A stretch of DNA of 64,000 nt from Alistipes sp. (lineage in GTDB: Bacteria > Bacteroidota > Bacteroidia > Bacteroidales > Rikenellaceae): positions 124,001 through 188,000 of the forward strand of contig NZ_JAHHQJ010000001.1 in assembly GCF_020026455.1 (NCBI RefSeq). Reading direction: 5' to 3'. The notes under the pieces were generated by a model that was not told where the DNA came from, searched no databases, and was given only the letters and a program-made list of their open reading frames with translations. The translations under genes and the position numbers were made by a program. Of this stretch, positions 7,663 to 16,792 are shown piece by piece (positions within the stretch are counted from its first letter, which is position 1; each line of letters starts with the position of its first letter).

Positions 7663-9588
7663 TTATAGCGTGTCGAGTTCGCGCAGCCATGTCGCCGCCG
7701 AGGCGTCGGAGGGCATGCGCCAGTCGCCGCGGGGCGAGAGGGTTACCGAGCCGACTTTCGGACCGTCGGGCATGGCCGAACGTTTGAACTGCTGGGTGAA
7801 GAACCGACGGACGAAGACCGTGAGCCACCGGAGGATAGTGGCGCGGTCGTAACTCCCCTCGAAGGCCTGTTCGGCCAGCAGCAGGATTTTTGCCGGACCG
7901 TAACCCGCGCGGAGGAAGTTGTAGAGGAAGAAGTCGTGGAGTTCGTAGGGCCCCACGAGGTCCTCGGTCTTCTGTGCAATCCGGCCCTCGGCGTCGGCCG
8001 GGAGCAGCTCGGGGCTGACGGGCGTGTCGACGATGTCGAGCAGCGTGGCGCGCGTGGCGGCGTCGTGCTCCGTGGTGGCGGCCCACTTCACCAGGTGGCG
8101 CACCAGTGTCTTGGGGACCGAGGCGTTGACGCCGTACATCGACATCTGGTCGCCGTTGTAGGTCGCCCAGCCCAGCGCCAGTTCCGACAGGTCGCCCGTG
8201 CCGATGACCAGTCCGCCCTCCATGTTGGCCACGTCCATCAGGATTTGCGTGCGTTCGCGTGCCTGGGCGTTTTCGTAGGCTGCGCCCCGGCTGTCGGGGT
8301 CAAGGCCTATATCCTTGAAATGCTGCGTGCAGGCATCGCGGATCGGGATTTCGCGGATCGTCACTCCCAGGCCGCGCATCAGCTCCAGCGCATTGTTGTA
8401 GGTGCGGTCGGTGGTCCCGAATCCGGGCATGGTGATGCCGATGATGCCCGCGCGGTCGAGGTGGAGGAAATCGAAGGTCCGGGCCGTCACGAGCAGGGCG
8501 AGCGTCGAGTCCAGTCCGCCCGAAATGCCGACTACGGCCTTCTCGGAGCGGGTGTGGATCATCCGCTGAGCCAGTCCGTGTGCCTGTATCCGGAAAATCT
8601 CCTCGCAGCGTTTGTCGCGGAGCGTCTCGTCCCTGGGGACGAACGGCGTCGGGTCGATGTCGCGGTCGAGCACCACGCCGCGAAGCCCCTCGGGGATCTC
8701 CATTTCGATCACGGTGTTCTCCGTGAGCCCTTCGTGCGGACGGAACGAGGTGTTGCGGCGGCGATCGAACGCCAGCTGCTCGATGTCCACATCGGCGACG
8801 ACGAGCTGTTCGTCGGGCGAGAAGCGCGCAGCCTCGCGCAGCACCGTGCCGTTTTCGGCGATGAAGGCGTTGCCGGCGAACACGAGGTCGGTGCTCGATT
8901 CGCCGAATCCCGCCGAGCAGTAGACATAGGCCGCAATTGCGCGCCCCGACTGCTGGGCCACCAACTGCCGCAGGTAGGCGTGTTTGCCGACCGATTCGGG
9001 CGATGCCGAGAGGTTGAAGATCACCTTCGCGCCGTTGAGCGCCAGTTGCGACGAGGGCGGAACGGCGGTCCAGAGATCCTCGCAGATCTCGATGCCGAAC
9101 TCCGCGCCGTTGACTTCGAACGTGAGGTCGGCGCCGAAATCGGCCTGCTGCCCCGCGACGGGGATCTGTTCGTCGGAAATCCCGGCACCCGATGCGAACC
9201 AGCGGTTTTCGTTGAACTCTCCGTAGTCAGGAATATAGGTCTTGGGAACCACGCCCAGCACACGCCCCTGGGTGAAGACTACGGCGCAGTTGTAGAGCGT
9301 CGATCCGTGGCGCAGGGGAGCGCCGGCGATCAGCGTGAGGGGGAGTTTGCGCGTGGTGCGCACCAGACGTTCCAGCGCCGTGTCGGCCGCGTCGAGCAGT
9401 GCCTGCTGCAACAGGAGGTCGCCGCAGGTGTAGGCCGTGACGCTCAGCTCGGGGAACACCATGATTTCGACGCCCCGCCGGGCGGCCTCCTCGGCCATGG
9501 CCGCCATCCGTTCGGTGTTGTAGTCGCAGTCGGCGACCCGCACATGGGGAATGGCCGCCGCTACCTTGAGAAAACCGTAATTATCCAT
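7663..9588 (-). CDS. nadE: Glutamine-dependent NAD+ synthetase
   Basis: A 641-residue two-domain enzyme that amidates deamido-NAD with ammonia released from glutamine. The N-terminal nitrilase-type glutaminase has the Glu-Lys-Cys triad: E47 (VFPELS), K116 (VPKTYIPDYGEFNE) and C169 (GIEICEDLW). The C-terminal synthetase has the ATP-pyrophosphatase P-loop SGGLDST at 356-362 and VIGTGDLSELALGWATYNGD further on. Length suits the large glutaminase-fused NadE. It lies downstream of pepT in the same direction, but a 318-base repeat-filled gap makes co-transcription uncertain. Confidence 0.96.
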   Translation of the reverse strand: MDNYGFLKVAAAIPHVRVADCDYNTERMAAMAEEAARRGVEIMVFPELSVTAYTCGDLLLQQALLDAADTALERLVRTTRKLPLTLIAGAPLRHGSTLYNCAVVFTQGRVLGVVPKTYIPDYGEFNENRWFASGAGISDEQIPVAGQQADFGADLTFEVNGAEFGIEICEDLWTAVPPSSQLALNGAKVIFNLSASPESVGKHAYLRQLVAQQSGRAIAAYVYCSAGFGESSTDLVFAGNAFIAENGTVLREAARFSPDEQLVVADVDIEQLAFDRRRNTSFRPHEGLTENTVIEMEIPEGLRGVVLDRDIDPTPFVPRDETLRDKRCEEIFRIQAHGLAQRMIHTRSEKAVVGISGGLDSTLALLVTARTFDFLHLDRAGIIGITMPGFGTTDRTYNNALELMRGLGVTIREIPIRDACTQHFKDIGLDPDSRGAAYENAQARERTQILMDVANMEGGLVIGTGDLSELALGWATYNGDQMSMYGVNASVPKTLVRHLVKWAATTEHDAATRATLLDIVDTPVSPELLPADAEGRIAQKTEDLVGPYELHDFFLYNFLRAGYGPAKILLLAEQAFEGSYDRATILRWLTVFVRRFFTQQFKRSAMPDGPKVGSVTLSPRGDWRMPSDASAATWLRELDTL

Positions 9589-9616
9589 AAGAGATCCGTT
9601 GTTAAATCACAGCTTG

Positions 9617-9797
9617 TCCGCTGTTGGAGTTCTCCGCCGCCGAAAGTTCTGCTGTCGGAGTTTTCCGCCGCTGAAAGCACTTCCGCCGAATGTTCTCCGC
9701 TGTTGGAGTTTTCCGCACCGAAGGCTCCGCTGCCGGAGTTTCCCTCCGCCGAATGTTCTCCGCCGCCGAAAGTCCTGCCGTCGGAGTTCTCCGCCGT
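9617..9797. repeat. Degenerate repeat array between nadE and pepT
   Basis: The 318-base gap 9589-9906 holds about six decayed copies of a roughly 30-base unit of the form GCTGTCGGAGTTTTCCGCC followed by GCCGAAAGTTCT. Each copy contains a GGAGTTCTCC-like palindrome. No long frame in it resembles a protein. Confidence 0.7.
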
Positions 9798-9906
9798 GGC
9801 CTACTGCCGATCGGGTCCGTCTCCAAACCTCCGCCCGGGGCGGGGCTTGGCGCAACGCAACCGGATCAGTCCGGATTGCAGACGGTCAAGCCGCAATGGG
9901 TTATCG

Positions 9907-11124
9907 TTATCGGGCCCAGAGAGTCGCCAGATTCAGGATCACCTGCTGGGCCTTGCGCATCGTCGTAAGCGAGCAGTATTCGAACTTGCCGTGGAAATTC
10001 ATGCCGCCGGTGAAGAGGTTGGGACACGGCAGCCCCATGAACGAGAGGCGTGCGCCGTCCGTGCCGCCCCGGATGGGTCTCACGAGGGGTTTCACACCGG
10101 CCATCTCCATGGCTTCCAGTGCCTTGTCGATCACCTGCGGATGCGGTTCGACCATCTTGCGCATGTTGTAATATTGGTCCTTGAGCGTGAGTGTCAGCAC
10201 CCCGTCGCCGTATTTCTTTTTCAGCAGGTCGACTGCGGCCCATATGAAGACCTTTTTCTGTTCGAACTTCTCGGCGTCGTGGTCGCGGATGATGTAGCTG
10301 ACCGAAGCCTTCTCGACCGTGCCGTTCACGCCGACGCAGTGGTAGAACCCTTCGTAGCCCTTGGTGAACTGCGGACGCTCGGCCGCGGGCAGCATCGTTT
10401 GCAGCTCGCACGCCACGTCGATGGCATTGATCATCTTGTTCTTGGCATAGCCCGGGTGGACGTTGCGGCCCTGGATCTCGATCCTGGCACTCGCGGCGTT
10501 GAAGTTTTCATACTCCAGTTCGCCCTCCATGCCGCCGTCGACCGTGTAGGCGAAATCGGCGCCGAAGGCCTTCACGTCGAAGAAGTCCACGCCGCGGCCC
10601 ACCTCCTCGTCGGGGGTGAAGCCGATGCGGATCTTGCCGTGTTTCACCTCGGGGTGGGTCAGCAGGTATTCCGCAGCGGTCATGATCTCCGCGACACCCG
10701 CCTTGTCGTCGGCGCCCAGCAGCGTCGTGCCGTCGGTGTGGATGAGCGTGTGGCCCTTGAAAAAGGCCAGTTCGGGGAAGTCCGCCACCCTCATCGTGAG
10801 CTGGCCGTTCAGGGCGATGTCGCCACCGTCGTACTCCTCGATCACGCGGGGTTTCACCTCCTTGCCGCTCATGTCGGGCGAGGTGTCCACGTGGGCGATG
10901 AACCCGATGACGGGGGCATTCTCACACCCTTTCGAGGCGGGGATCGTGCCCATCACATAGCCGTATTGGTCCATCGTGACCTCGGTCATGCCGAGGGCCT
11001 CCATCTCGTCGCGCAGGGCCGCCAGAAGGACCTTCTGCTTCTCGGTCGAGGGGAATGTCGTGCTCTCCTCCGACGACTGGGTGTCGTAGGAGACATATTT
11101 CAGAAAACGATCTTTGATATCCAT
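9907..11124 (-). CDS. pepT: Peptidase T (tripeptide aminopeptidase)
   Basis: A 405-residue M20B metallopeptidase that removes the N-terminal residue of tripeptides in the cytosol with two zinc ions. Metal and catalytic motifs are visible: IAHVDTSPD (H78, D80), LLGADDKAG (D140 region), PDEEVGRG (E173/E174) and the late GGMNFHGKFEY histidine. RPIRGGTDGARLSFMGLPCPN is the substrate-carboxylate binding segment. Length is standard. It would act after peptide uptake, for example by the OPT transporter encoded just upstream. Confidence 0.97.
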   Translation of the reverse strand: MDIKDRFLKYVSYDTQSSEESTTFPSTEKQKVLLAALRDEMEALGMTEVTMDQYGYVMGTIPASKGCENAPVIGFIAHVDTSPDMSGKEVKPRVIEEYDGGDIALNGQLTMRVADFPELAFFKGHTLIHTDGTTLLGADDKAGVAEIMTAAEYLLTHPEVKHGKIRIGFTPDEEVGRGVDFFDVKAFGADFAYTVDGGMEGELEYENFNAASARIEIQGRNVHPGYAKNKMINAIDVACELQTMLPAAERPQFTKGYEGFYHCVGVNGTVEKASVSYIIRDHDAEKFEQKKVFIWAAVDLLKKKYGDGVLTLTLKDQYYNMRKMVEPHPQVIDKALEAMEMAGVKPLVRPIRGGTDGARLSFMGLPCPNLFTGGMNFHGKFEYCSLTTMRKAQQVILNLATLWAR

Positions 11125-11262
11125 AAGAACTCTATGTTTTGTCGATTGTTCTGTTGACTATTTTTTGGGTCTGAGTTTTGTTTTCACGGTATTTCACCGT
11201 GTTTGTCGCTTTGCCCATCCCATTAAGTCTCTCCCGAAGGAGGGATTTATGGCATTAGAGAT

Positions 11263-11679
11263 TTACTGCATGATTTTTATGACAGGAATAGTTTTATTCG
11301 TTCCTTGATTTGTTTGATACTGAAATACCCCGACATGCAGTGCTTGCATGCTTTGGGGGACATTTATTATTTCATCGTCATAATAATATTTGTCTTCATC
11401 AATAAGTAAGACAGTGGGACCTGTTTCGATTATTAATGCCTCGCTTTTTGGTTCATAACAATGAGCTAAAGCCATGTTATTCTTGATTACCTGAAAAACT
11501 TCAAACTGAGAGAATTTCAATGTATCGGCAGGCTGGTCGAATATGGTGATACCCGGATATGTTTCTATCGGAGTCTTGTTATTTTGCAGGTTGTTTTTTG
11601 CAAATAAAAGAGTTGTCAAAAGTGCCAGAGCAATGCCGGTTAGGACTCCTGCAAAATAGAGTAAAATCTTATTTTTCAT
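11263..11679 (-). CDS. AT-rich small membrane-anchored protein, unknown
   Basis: A 138-residue protein with one N-terminal hydrophobic segment (ILLYFAGVLTGIALALLTTLLF, about 5-26) and a soluble remainder rich in Asp, Glu, Tyr and Asn. I recognise no family. The base composition is clearly more AT-rich than its neighbours, with many AAT, AAA and ATT codons, which suggests recent acquisition or relaxed codon selection. It starts 25 bases after the OPT transporter stop, so it is probably the last gene of the mazG-OPT operon. The 138 bases between its stop and pepT hold nothing recognisable. Confidence 0.72.
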   Translation of the reverse strand: MKNKILLYFAGVLTGIALALLTTLLFAKNNLQNNKTPIETYPGITIFDQPADTLKFSQFEVFQVIKNNMALAHCYEPKSEALIIETGPTVLLIDEDKYYYDDEIINVPQSMQALHVGVFQYQTNQGTNKTIPVIKIMQ

Positions 11680-11704
11680 TGCAATACTTTTTTGAGATTG
11701 ACAG

Positions 11705-13708
11705 TTACTCCTCCTTTTTTGCCTGCATCGTGTGCCAGCCCATGTAGCCGATCAGGGCGAGGTACATCACAAGTCCCGTCCATTCGGCGGCATTCGACGA
11801 GGCCCAGCCCGAGAGAAACCAGTCGACGCCGACGAATTTCAGAATGGCGCTCACCACACCCATCAGCGCACCGCCGGCGATGAAGCCCGAGGCGATCAGC
11901 GTGCCGCGGTCGAAGCGGGCCTTGTTCAGCGCTTCGTCCTTCGAGCGGTTCGAAACGAACCATGCCACCAGTCCGCCCACTACCAGCGGGGCGTTCAGCT
12001 CCATGGGGATGAACATGCCCAGCGCGAAGGCCAGGGCCGGAACCCCGATTGCGGTCAGCACCAGAGCCAGCGCCGCGCCGCAGAAGTAGAGCATCCACGG
12101 GGTCTGGCCGCCGGTCATCAGCGGCTGAATCACCGCTGCCATGGCATTGGCCTGCGGAGCCACCAGCGCCCCTTCGCCCACAAATCCGTAGGACTTGTTG
12201 AGGATGATCATCACCCCGGCTACGGTTGCCGCAGCAACGAACGTGCCGAGGAATTTCCAGGTCTCCTGCTTCCGGGGTGTCGTGCCCAGCCAGTAGCCGA
12301 TCTTGAGGTCGGTGATGAAACCTCCGGCCATCGACAGGGCCGTGCAGACCACGCCGCCGATCACCAGTGCGGCGGTCATGCCCGTCGTGCCGCTCAGCCC
12401 GACGCTCACCAGCACCAGCGACGAGAGGATCAGCGTCATCAGCGTCATGCCCGAGACGGGGTTGGTGCCCACGATGGCGATGGCGTTGGCCGCCACGGTC
12501 GTGAAGAGGAACGCGATGACGAAGACGATCAGAATGGCCGTGACGGACTGTACCCAGCCGTCGAGCAGCCCGAAGTGGAAGAAGACGAAGATCGAAACGA
12601 GCGAGGCGATCAGGATGGTGAGGATGCGCTTCATCGAGATGTCGCGCTGGGTGCGTTCGGGGGCAGCGGCGGCGCTTTTTCCGCTTCCGAACTCCGAGAC
12701 GGCGAGCCCTGCGGCCTGGCGGATGATCTTCGACTGGCGGATGATGCCGATGATGCCCGCCATGGCGATGCCGCCGATGCCGATCGGCTTGCCGATGAAG
12801 GCGAAGAGGTTTTCGGCGGTGAAGATCGACTGCGGGTCGGCGAGGATGTCGGCGCGCGTGACGCCCAGCAGGGCGATCATCGCGGCGGGGTCGACCGCCT
12901 CGGCCAGCGAGCCGACCACCGGGACGATCACGAACCAGACGAGGCACGAGCCTGCGGTGATGATCATGGCATATTTCAGGCCGATGATGTAGCCCAGACC
13001 CAGCACGGCGGCCGAGGTGTTCAGTCCGAAGACCACCTTGAACTTGTCGGCTGCGACGGCGCCCCATTCGCAGATGCGCGTCGATACCGACTCAGTCCAC
13101 AGTCCGAACGTGCCGACGACGAAGTCGTACAATCCGCCCGCGAGACCCGCCACGGCCAGCAGTTTGGCCTGTGATCCGCCCTTCTCGCCCGAGACGAGGA
13201 CCTCGGTGGTTGCCGTGGCCTCGGGGAAGGGATATTTGCCGTGCATCTCCTTGACGAAGTATTTGCGGAAGGGGATCAGCAGGACGATGCCCAGCAGACC
13301 GCCGAACAGCGACGAGAGGAACACCTGCCAGAAGGCGGCATCGAGCCCCAGGATGTAGAGCGCCGGGAGGGTGAAGATGGCTCCGGCGACGATCACGCCC
13401 GACGAGGCGCCGATCGACTGGATGATGACGTTCTGACCCAGCATGTTCTTCTTGCCCAGCACCGAGCCCATGCCCACGGCGATGATGGCGATGGGGATGG
13501 CCGCTTCGAAGACCTGCCCGACCTTGAGGCCGAGGAAGGCTGCGGCGGCCGAGAAGAGGATGGCCATCAGGACTCCCATCGTGACCGAATAGGGCGTCAC
13601 CTCCTTCGGGTTGGACGCAGGCGGCATCACGGGCGTGTATGTTTCGCCCGGCTTGAGTTCGCGGTAGGCGTTCTCGGGCAGTGAGGTCTGGATTTTGTTC
13701 GGTTCCAT
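11705..13708 (-). CDS. OPT-family oligopeptide transporter
   Basis: A 667-residue multi-pass membrane protein with about 15 hydrophobic segments across its length. NPKEVTPYSVTMGVLMAILFSAAAAFLGLKVGQVFEA near residue 33 is characteristic of the bacterial OPT (oligopeptide transporter) superfamily, as are ATTEVLVSGEKGG and a later GGFITDLKIGYWLGTTPRKQ. Members import short peptides, and some import metal chelates, by proton symport. The transporter sits near pepT and other peptidases, which favours a peptide substrate. It follows the mazG-like gene by 24 bases and precedes a small AT-rich gene by 25 bases, so the three likely form one transcript. Confidence 0.9.
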   Translation of the reverse strand: MEPNKIQTSLPENAYRELKPGETYTPVMPPASNPKEVTPYSVTMGVLMAILFSAAAAFLGLKVGQVFEAAIPIAIIAVGMGSVLGKKNMLGQNVIIQSIGASSGVIVAGAIFTLPALYILGLDAAFWQVFLSSLFGGLLGIVLLIPFRKYFVKEMHGKYPFPEATATTEVLVSGEKGGSQAKLLAVAGLAGGLYDFVVGTFGLWTESVSTRICEWGAVAADKFKVVFGLNTSAAVLGLGYIIGLKYAMIITAGSCLVWFVIVPVVGSLAEAVDPAAMIALLGVTRADILADPQSIFTAENLFAFIGKPIGIGGIAMAGIIGIIRQSKIIRQAAGLAVSEFGSGKSAAAAPERTQRDISMKRILTILIASLVSIFVFFHFGLLDGWVQSVTAILIVFVIAFLFTTVAANAIAIVGTNPVSGMTLMTLILSSLVLVSVGLSGTTGMTAALVIGGVVCTALSMAGGFITDLKIGYWLGTTPRKQETWKFLGTFVAAATVAGVMIILNKSYGFVGEGALVAPQANAMAAVIQPLMTGGQTPWMLYFCGAALALVLTAIGVPALAFALGMFIPMELNAPLVVGGLVAWFVSNRSKDEALNKARFDRGTLIASGFIAGGALMGVVSAILKFVGVDWFLSGWASSNAAEWTGLVMYLALIGYMGWHTMQAKKEE

Positions 13709-13732
13709 GTATGCGCGTTTTTTTGAGATTGA

Positions 13733-14059
13733 TTACCGGTTGTCGCCGCTGCCTGTCAGATGGTTGCGCTGCATGCGCGAGCGGAGTTTGTCGACATTCA
13801 TCTGCGCCACGTCGTCCAGTTCGTAGCCCAGGTCGTGTGCGAGGGTGGCGCAGTACCACATCACGTCGCCGATCTCCTTGACGATTTCGAGTTTCTTTTC
13901 CGGGGTGAACTCCTCGTGGGCGTCGCGGATCACTTTCTTGACCTTGTCGGCCACTTCGCCCGCCTCGCCCGTGAGGCCGAGCGTGGGGTAGATGATGCGG
14001 CGGTCTTCGGGGTAGATTGCCGTTTCGAGGGCGTGCTGCTGGTATTCGTTGAGTGTCAT
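13733..14059 (-). CDS. MazG-like nucleotide pyrophosphohydrolase
   Basis: A 108-residue all-alpha NTP pyrophosphohydrolase of the MazG/dUTPase superfamily, probably hydrolysing non-canonical NTPs to NMP and pyrophosphate with magnesium. The metal-binding pattern is GEAGEVADKVKK (ExxE) followed by KEIGDVMWY (ExxD). The frame is open upstream to a TTG at 14089. I chose ATG 14059 because a TAnnTTTG promoter element covers 14087-14094, so a start at 14089 would not be transcribed from it. First gene of a three-gene unit with the OPT transporter. Confidence 0.85.
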   Translation of the reverse strand: MTLNEYQQHALETAIYPEDRRIIYPTLGLTGEAGEVADKVKKVIRDAHEEFTPEKKLEIVKEIGDVMWYCATLAHDLGYELDDVAQMNVDKLRSRMQRNHLTGSGDNR

Positions 14060-14086
14060 GGTTTGGGGTTTATGCGTTAAGTCGGA

Positions 14087-14094
14087 CAAAAATA
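14087..14094 (-). promoter_or_regulatory. -7 element of the mazG-OPT operon
   Basis: Minus-strand TATTTTTG fits TAnnTTTG, 27 bases upstream of the chosen ATG. No clear TTG lies at the -33 distance, so the call rests on the -7 box alone. Confidence 0.45.
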
Positions 14095-14181
14095 ACGATT
14101 TTTTCGAAAGATTGGACGGGAAGCCCCTGCAACCTGCCTGTAAATCGGGGGGTCTCGCTGCTCGAGGGGGGCCGGCCGGGG

Positions 14182-15435
14182 TCAGAGCTCCTCCAGCACC
14201 TGCTCCAGCCCCATGCCGCGTGATCCTTTGATCAGCACGAGGGCCTGCTCGACGGGGGATCGCCTCAGGCGCGAGATCAGCTCGTCGCGCGTGGGGCAGA
14301 GCGTGACGTTGGCGGGCTTTTCCGCAAGCCCGGCGCAGGCTCTGGCAAATTCCGCCCCGACGAGCAGCACCTCCGCCTCGGGGTCCCGTGCGGCCATTGC
14401 GATGACCGCGGCGTGTTCGCGTTCGGACCAGTCGCCCAGTTCGAGCATGTCGCCCAGGATCAGCATCCGGCGCCGGTGTCCTTCGAGCGGCTCGGCGAGG
14501 AAATTCCCGACCGAAGCCCGCATGCTCGACGGATTGGCGTTGTAGCAGTCGGCAACGAGCGTGTTGCGGGGTGTTGCGATGCGCTGCGAGCGGTTGTTGT
14601 CGGGGATATAGCCGGCAATGGCGCGGCGGATGTCCTCGTCGGGGATGGCGAAAAAGCGTCCCACGGCGACGGCAGCCGCGATGTTGAACCGGTTGTAGCT
14701 GCCTTCCAGATGGTGCTCGAAGCCGTCGGCCAGCGATGCGGCGTAATATTCGGCTGCCAGCGGGGTGCGTTCGGCGGCCATCTCCGTCAGGATTTTGTCG
14801 TCGGACGGGACGAAGGCCCGGCCTGCGTTCGCTGCCAGGAAGTCGAAGAGTTCGCCCTTGCCGCGGCGAACCCCCTCCGGACCTCCGAAGCCTTCGAGGT
14901 GTGCCAGGCCGATGTTGGTCAGCATGCCGTAGTTCGGCTCGGCGATCGATGCCAGCAGGGACAGTTCGCCGCAGGCGCTCGCGCCCATCTCCACCACGCC
15001 GAACTCCGTGTCGCGGGTCATGGCGAGCAGCGTCAGCGGCACGCCAATGTGGTTGTTGAGGTTGCCGCGGGTGGCATAGACCGCGAAACGCTCGGCCAGC
15101 ACGCGGCTGACAAACTCTTTCGTGGTGGTTTTGCCGTTGCTGCCCGAGATGGCGAGGATCGGGATGCCGAGCGCCCTGCGGTGGCGGCGGGCCAGCTCCT
15201 GCAAGGCTTTCAGCGTGTCGTCGACGAGCAGGACACGCTGCCGCCCGCAGGCCGCGGTGACCTTCGGATCGTCGGCAACGGCGCAGGCTGCGCCTTTATC
15301 GAGGGCTTCGGCGACGAAACGGTTGCCGTCGAAGGTGTCGCCCCGCAGGGCGAAGAAGATGGAGCCCGGCTCGATCCGGCGCGTGTCGGTCGAGATGCGG
15401 GGATGTTGGTTGAAAAGTTCGTATAGTTCGCCCAT
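14182..15435 (-). CDS. murF: UDP-MurNAc-tripeptide:D-Ala-D-Ala ligase
   Basis: A cytosolic Mur ligase that adds D-Ala-D-Ala to the UDP-MurNAc-tripeptide, the last soluble step of peptidoglycan precursor synthesis. The N-terminal domain has STDTRRIEPGSIFFALRG, the ATPase P-loop is ISGSNGKTTTKEF, GNLNNHIGVPLTLL follows and the C-terminal domain has DCYNANPSSMRAS with LGDMLELG. The frame is open to an ATG at 15480, but MGELYELFNQHPRISTDTRR at 15435 matches the usual MurF N-terminus (417 residues). manC lies upstream with a 195-base gap. Confidence 0.95.
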   Translation of the reverse strand: MGELYELFNQHPRISTDTRRIEPGSIFFALRGDTFDGNRFVAEALDKGAACAVADDPKVTAACGRQRVLLVDDTLKALQELARRHRRALGIPILAISGSNGKTTTKEFVSRVLAERFAVYATRGNLNNHIGVPLTLLAMTRDTEFGVVEMGASACGELSLLASIAEPNYGMLTNIGLAHLEGFGGPEGVRRGKGELFDFLAANAGRAFVPSDDKILTEMAAERTPLAAEYYAASLADGFEHHLEGSYNRFNIAAAVAVGRFFAIPDEDIRRAIAGYIPDNNRSQRIATPRNTLVADCYNANPSSMRASVGNFLAEPLEGHRRRMLILGDMLELGDWSEREHAAVIAMAARDPEAEVLLVGAEFARACAGLAEKPANVTLCPTRDELISRLRRSPVEQALVLIKGSRGMGLEQVLEEL

Positions 15436-15630
15436 GGGAAGATTTTGGCACGTTTGGTTTTTGAACTTGGCGGCTCGCATGTGCCGGGCCCCTCCCCCGG
15501 CGGAGGGGTGGGGTGTAGCCGTGCAGAGACGGCGGAATGCCCGAGGTGCGAGCGTCGGGATGTGCGGCGACGGACGCTGCGGACCCCGGCGCGTTGCGGG
15601 ATGATTGCGGCAGCCGTCGCCGACCTCGGA

Positions 15631-16704
15631 TCAGATGTGTTTGTCGCCGTTGTGGAACTTGACTTCGTCGATGAATTTCTTGATGCTCTGCTCCTCGGAG
15701 CGGGGGCAGACCAGCAGCACGTCGTCCGTGTCGACGACGATGTACTCCTTCAGTCCGCTGATCACGGCGATCTTGTCCTTCGGGAGCGAAACGATCGAGC
15801 TGCGCGTGTCGTAGAGGTAGCAGCCCTCTTTGGGCGCGGCGTTGGCGTAGCGGTCCTTGCGCGAATGCTGGTAGACCGATCCCCACGTCCCGACGTCGCT
15901 CCAGCCGAATTCGCCGCAGCGGACGTAGACATTGTCGGCCTTCTCCATGATGCCGTAGTCGATCGAGATGGCGCGGCACTCCGAAAAGGCGATCTCCACG
16001 GCGTTGCGCTCGGCATTGGTTCCGATGGCGCGCATCATGCCGCTGAACAGCGCGTGGTGCTCGGGGAGGTATTTTTCGAAGGCTGCGACGATCGAGCGCA
16101 CCTTCCAGATGAAGATGCCCGAATTCCAGTAGAATTCGCCGGATTGCAGGAACACCTGCGCCAGTTCGATGTCGGGCTTCTCGGTGAAGCACTTGACCTT
16201 GCTGATGAGCTTGTCGTCCGAGACCTGGATGTAGCCGTAGCCCGTGTCGGGGCGTGTGGGTTTGATGCCCACGGTCATCAGCGCGTCGTGCTCCGAGGCG
16301 AAGGTCGCGCATTCGGCGATGATCGTCCGGAAATCGTCTTCGTTGAGGATCAGGTGATCGGCCGGGGTGACGATCATCTCGGCGTCGGGGTTGCTTTTCA
16401 GCAGCGTGTAGGCTGCATAGGCCACGCAGGGGGCCGTGTTGCGGCCCACGGGTTCGCAGAGGATCTGTTTTTCGCCGATCTCCGGGATGTGCTCGAGGAT
16501 CAGGTCCTTGTATTTATCGTTGGTCACCACGAGAAAATTCTCCGCGGGAATCATTTTTGCGAAGCGTTCGTAGGTGTGGCGGATGAAGGATTTTCCCGTC
16601 CCGAGGATGTCGAGGAACTGCTTGGGCTTCGACTGCCGGCTCTTGGGCCAGAAGCGCGTCCCGATGCCGCCCGCCATGATAACACAATATTTATTGCTTG
16701 ACAT
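15631..16704 (-). CDS. manC: Mannose-1-phosphate guanylyltransferase
   Basis: A 357-residue nucleotidyltransferase making GDP-mannose from mannose-1-phosphate and GTP. The signature VIMAGGIGTRFWPKSR with QSKPKQFLD (residues 8-32) is that of the GMP family, followed by CEPVGRNTAPC, TPADHLI and FTEKPD. There is no C-terminal phosphomannose isomerase domain, so this is the single-function form common in Bacteroidetes. GDP-mannose feeds surface polysaccharide and protein glycosylation. A divergent promoter region separates it from pssA. Confidence 0.94.
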   Translation of the reverse strand: MSSNKYCVIMAGGIGTRFWPKSRQSKPKQFLDILGTGKSFIRHTYERFAKMIPAENFLVVTNDKYKDLILEHIPEIGEKQILCEPVGRNTAPCVAYAAYTLLKSNPDAEMIVTPADHLILNEDDFRTIIAECATFASEHDALMTVGIKPTRPDTGYGYIQVSDDKLISKVKCFTEKPDIELAQVFLQSGEFYWNSGIFIWKVRSIVAAFEKYLPEHHALFSGMMRAIGTNAERNAVEIAFSECRAISIDYGIMEKADNVYVRCGEFGWSDVGTWGSVYQHSRKDRYANAAPKEGCYLYDTRSSIVSLPKDKIAVISGLKEYIVVDTDDVLLVCPRSEEQSIKKFIDEVKFHNGDKHI

Positions 16705-16730
16705 GAGTTATTATATGGAGTTAACTGCTA

Positions 16731-16738
16731 CAAAGATA
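16731..16738 (-). promoter_or_regulatory. -7 element of manC
   Basis: Minus-strand TATCTTTG fits TAnnTTTG, 26 bases upstream of the manC ATG. No convincing -33 TTG is at the expected distance. Confidence 0.5.
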
Positions 16739-16750
16739 AAAATATTTTAG

Positions 16751-16758
16751 TAACTTTG
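16751..16758 (+). promoter_or_regulatory. -7 element of pssA
   Basis: TAACTTTG fits TAnnTTTG, 34 bases upstream of the pssA ATG. Only 12 bases separate it from the oppositely directed manC element, so the two promoters overlap. Confidence 0.55.
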
Positions 16759-16792
16759 CCGCCTATTGGAAAATTAAATTTTCGCCCCGGCA

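Noticed and set aside
7936..11157. A 1073-codon open frame opposite nadE and pepT
   Set aside because: Antisense to two clear genes and through an intergenic repeat array; composition is that of a shadow frame.
14060..14089. TTG start for the MazG-like protein
   Set aside because: The codon lies inside the -7 promoter element, so it would not be in the mRNA from that promoter; ATG 14059 also gives the usual N-terminus.
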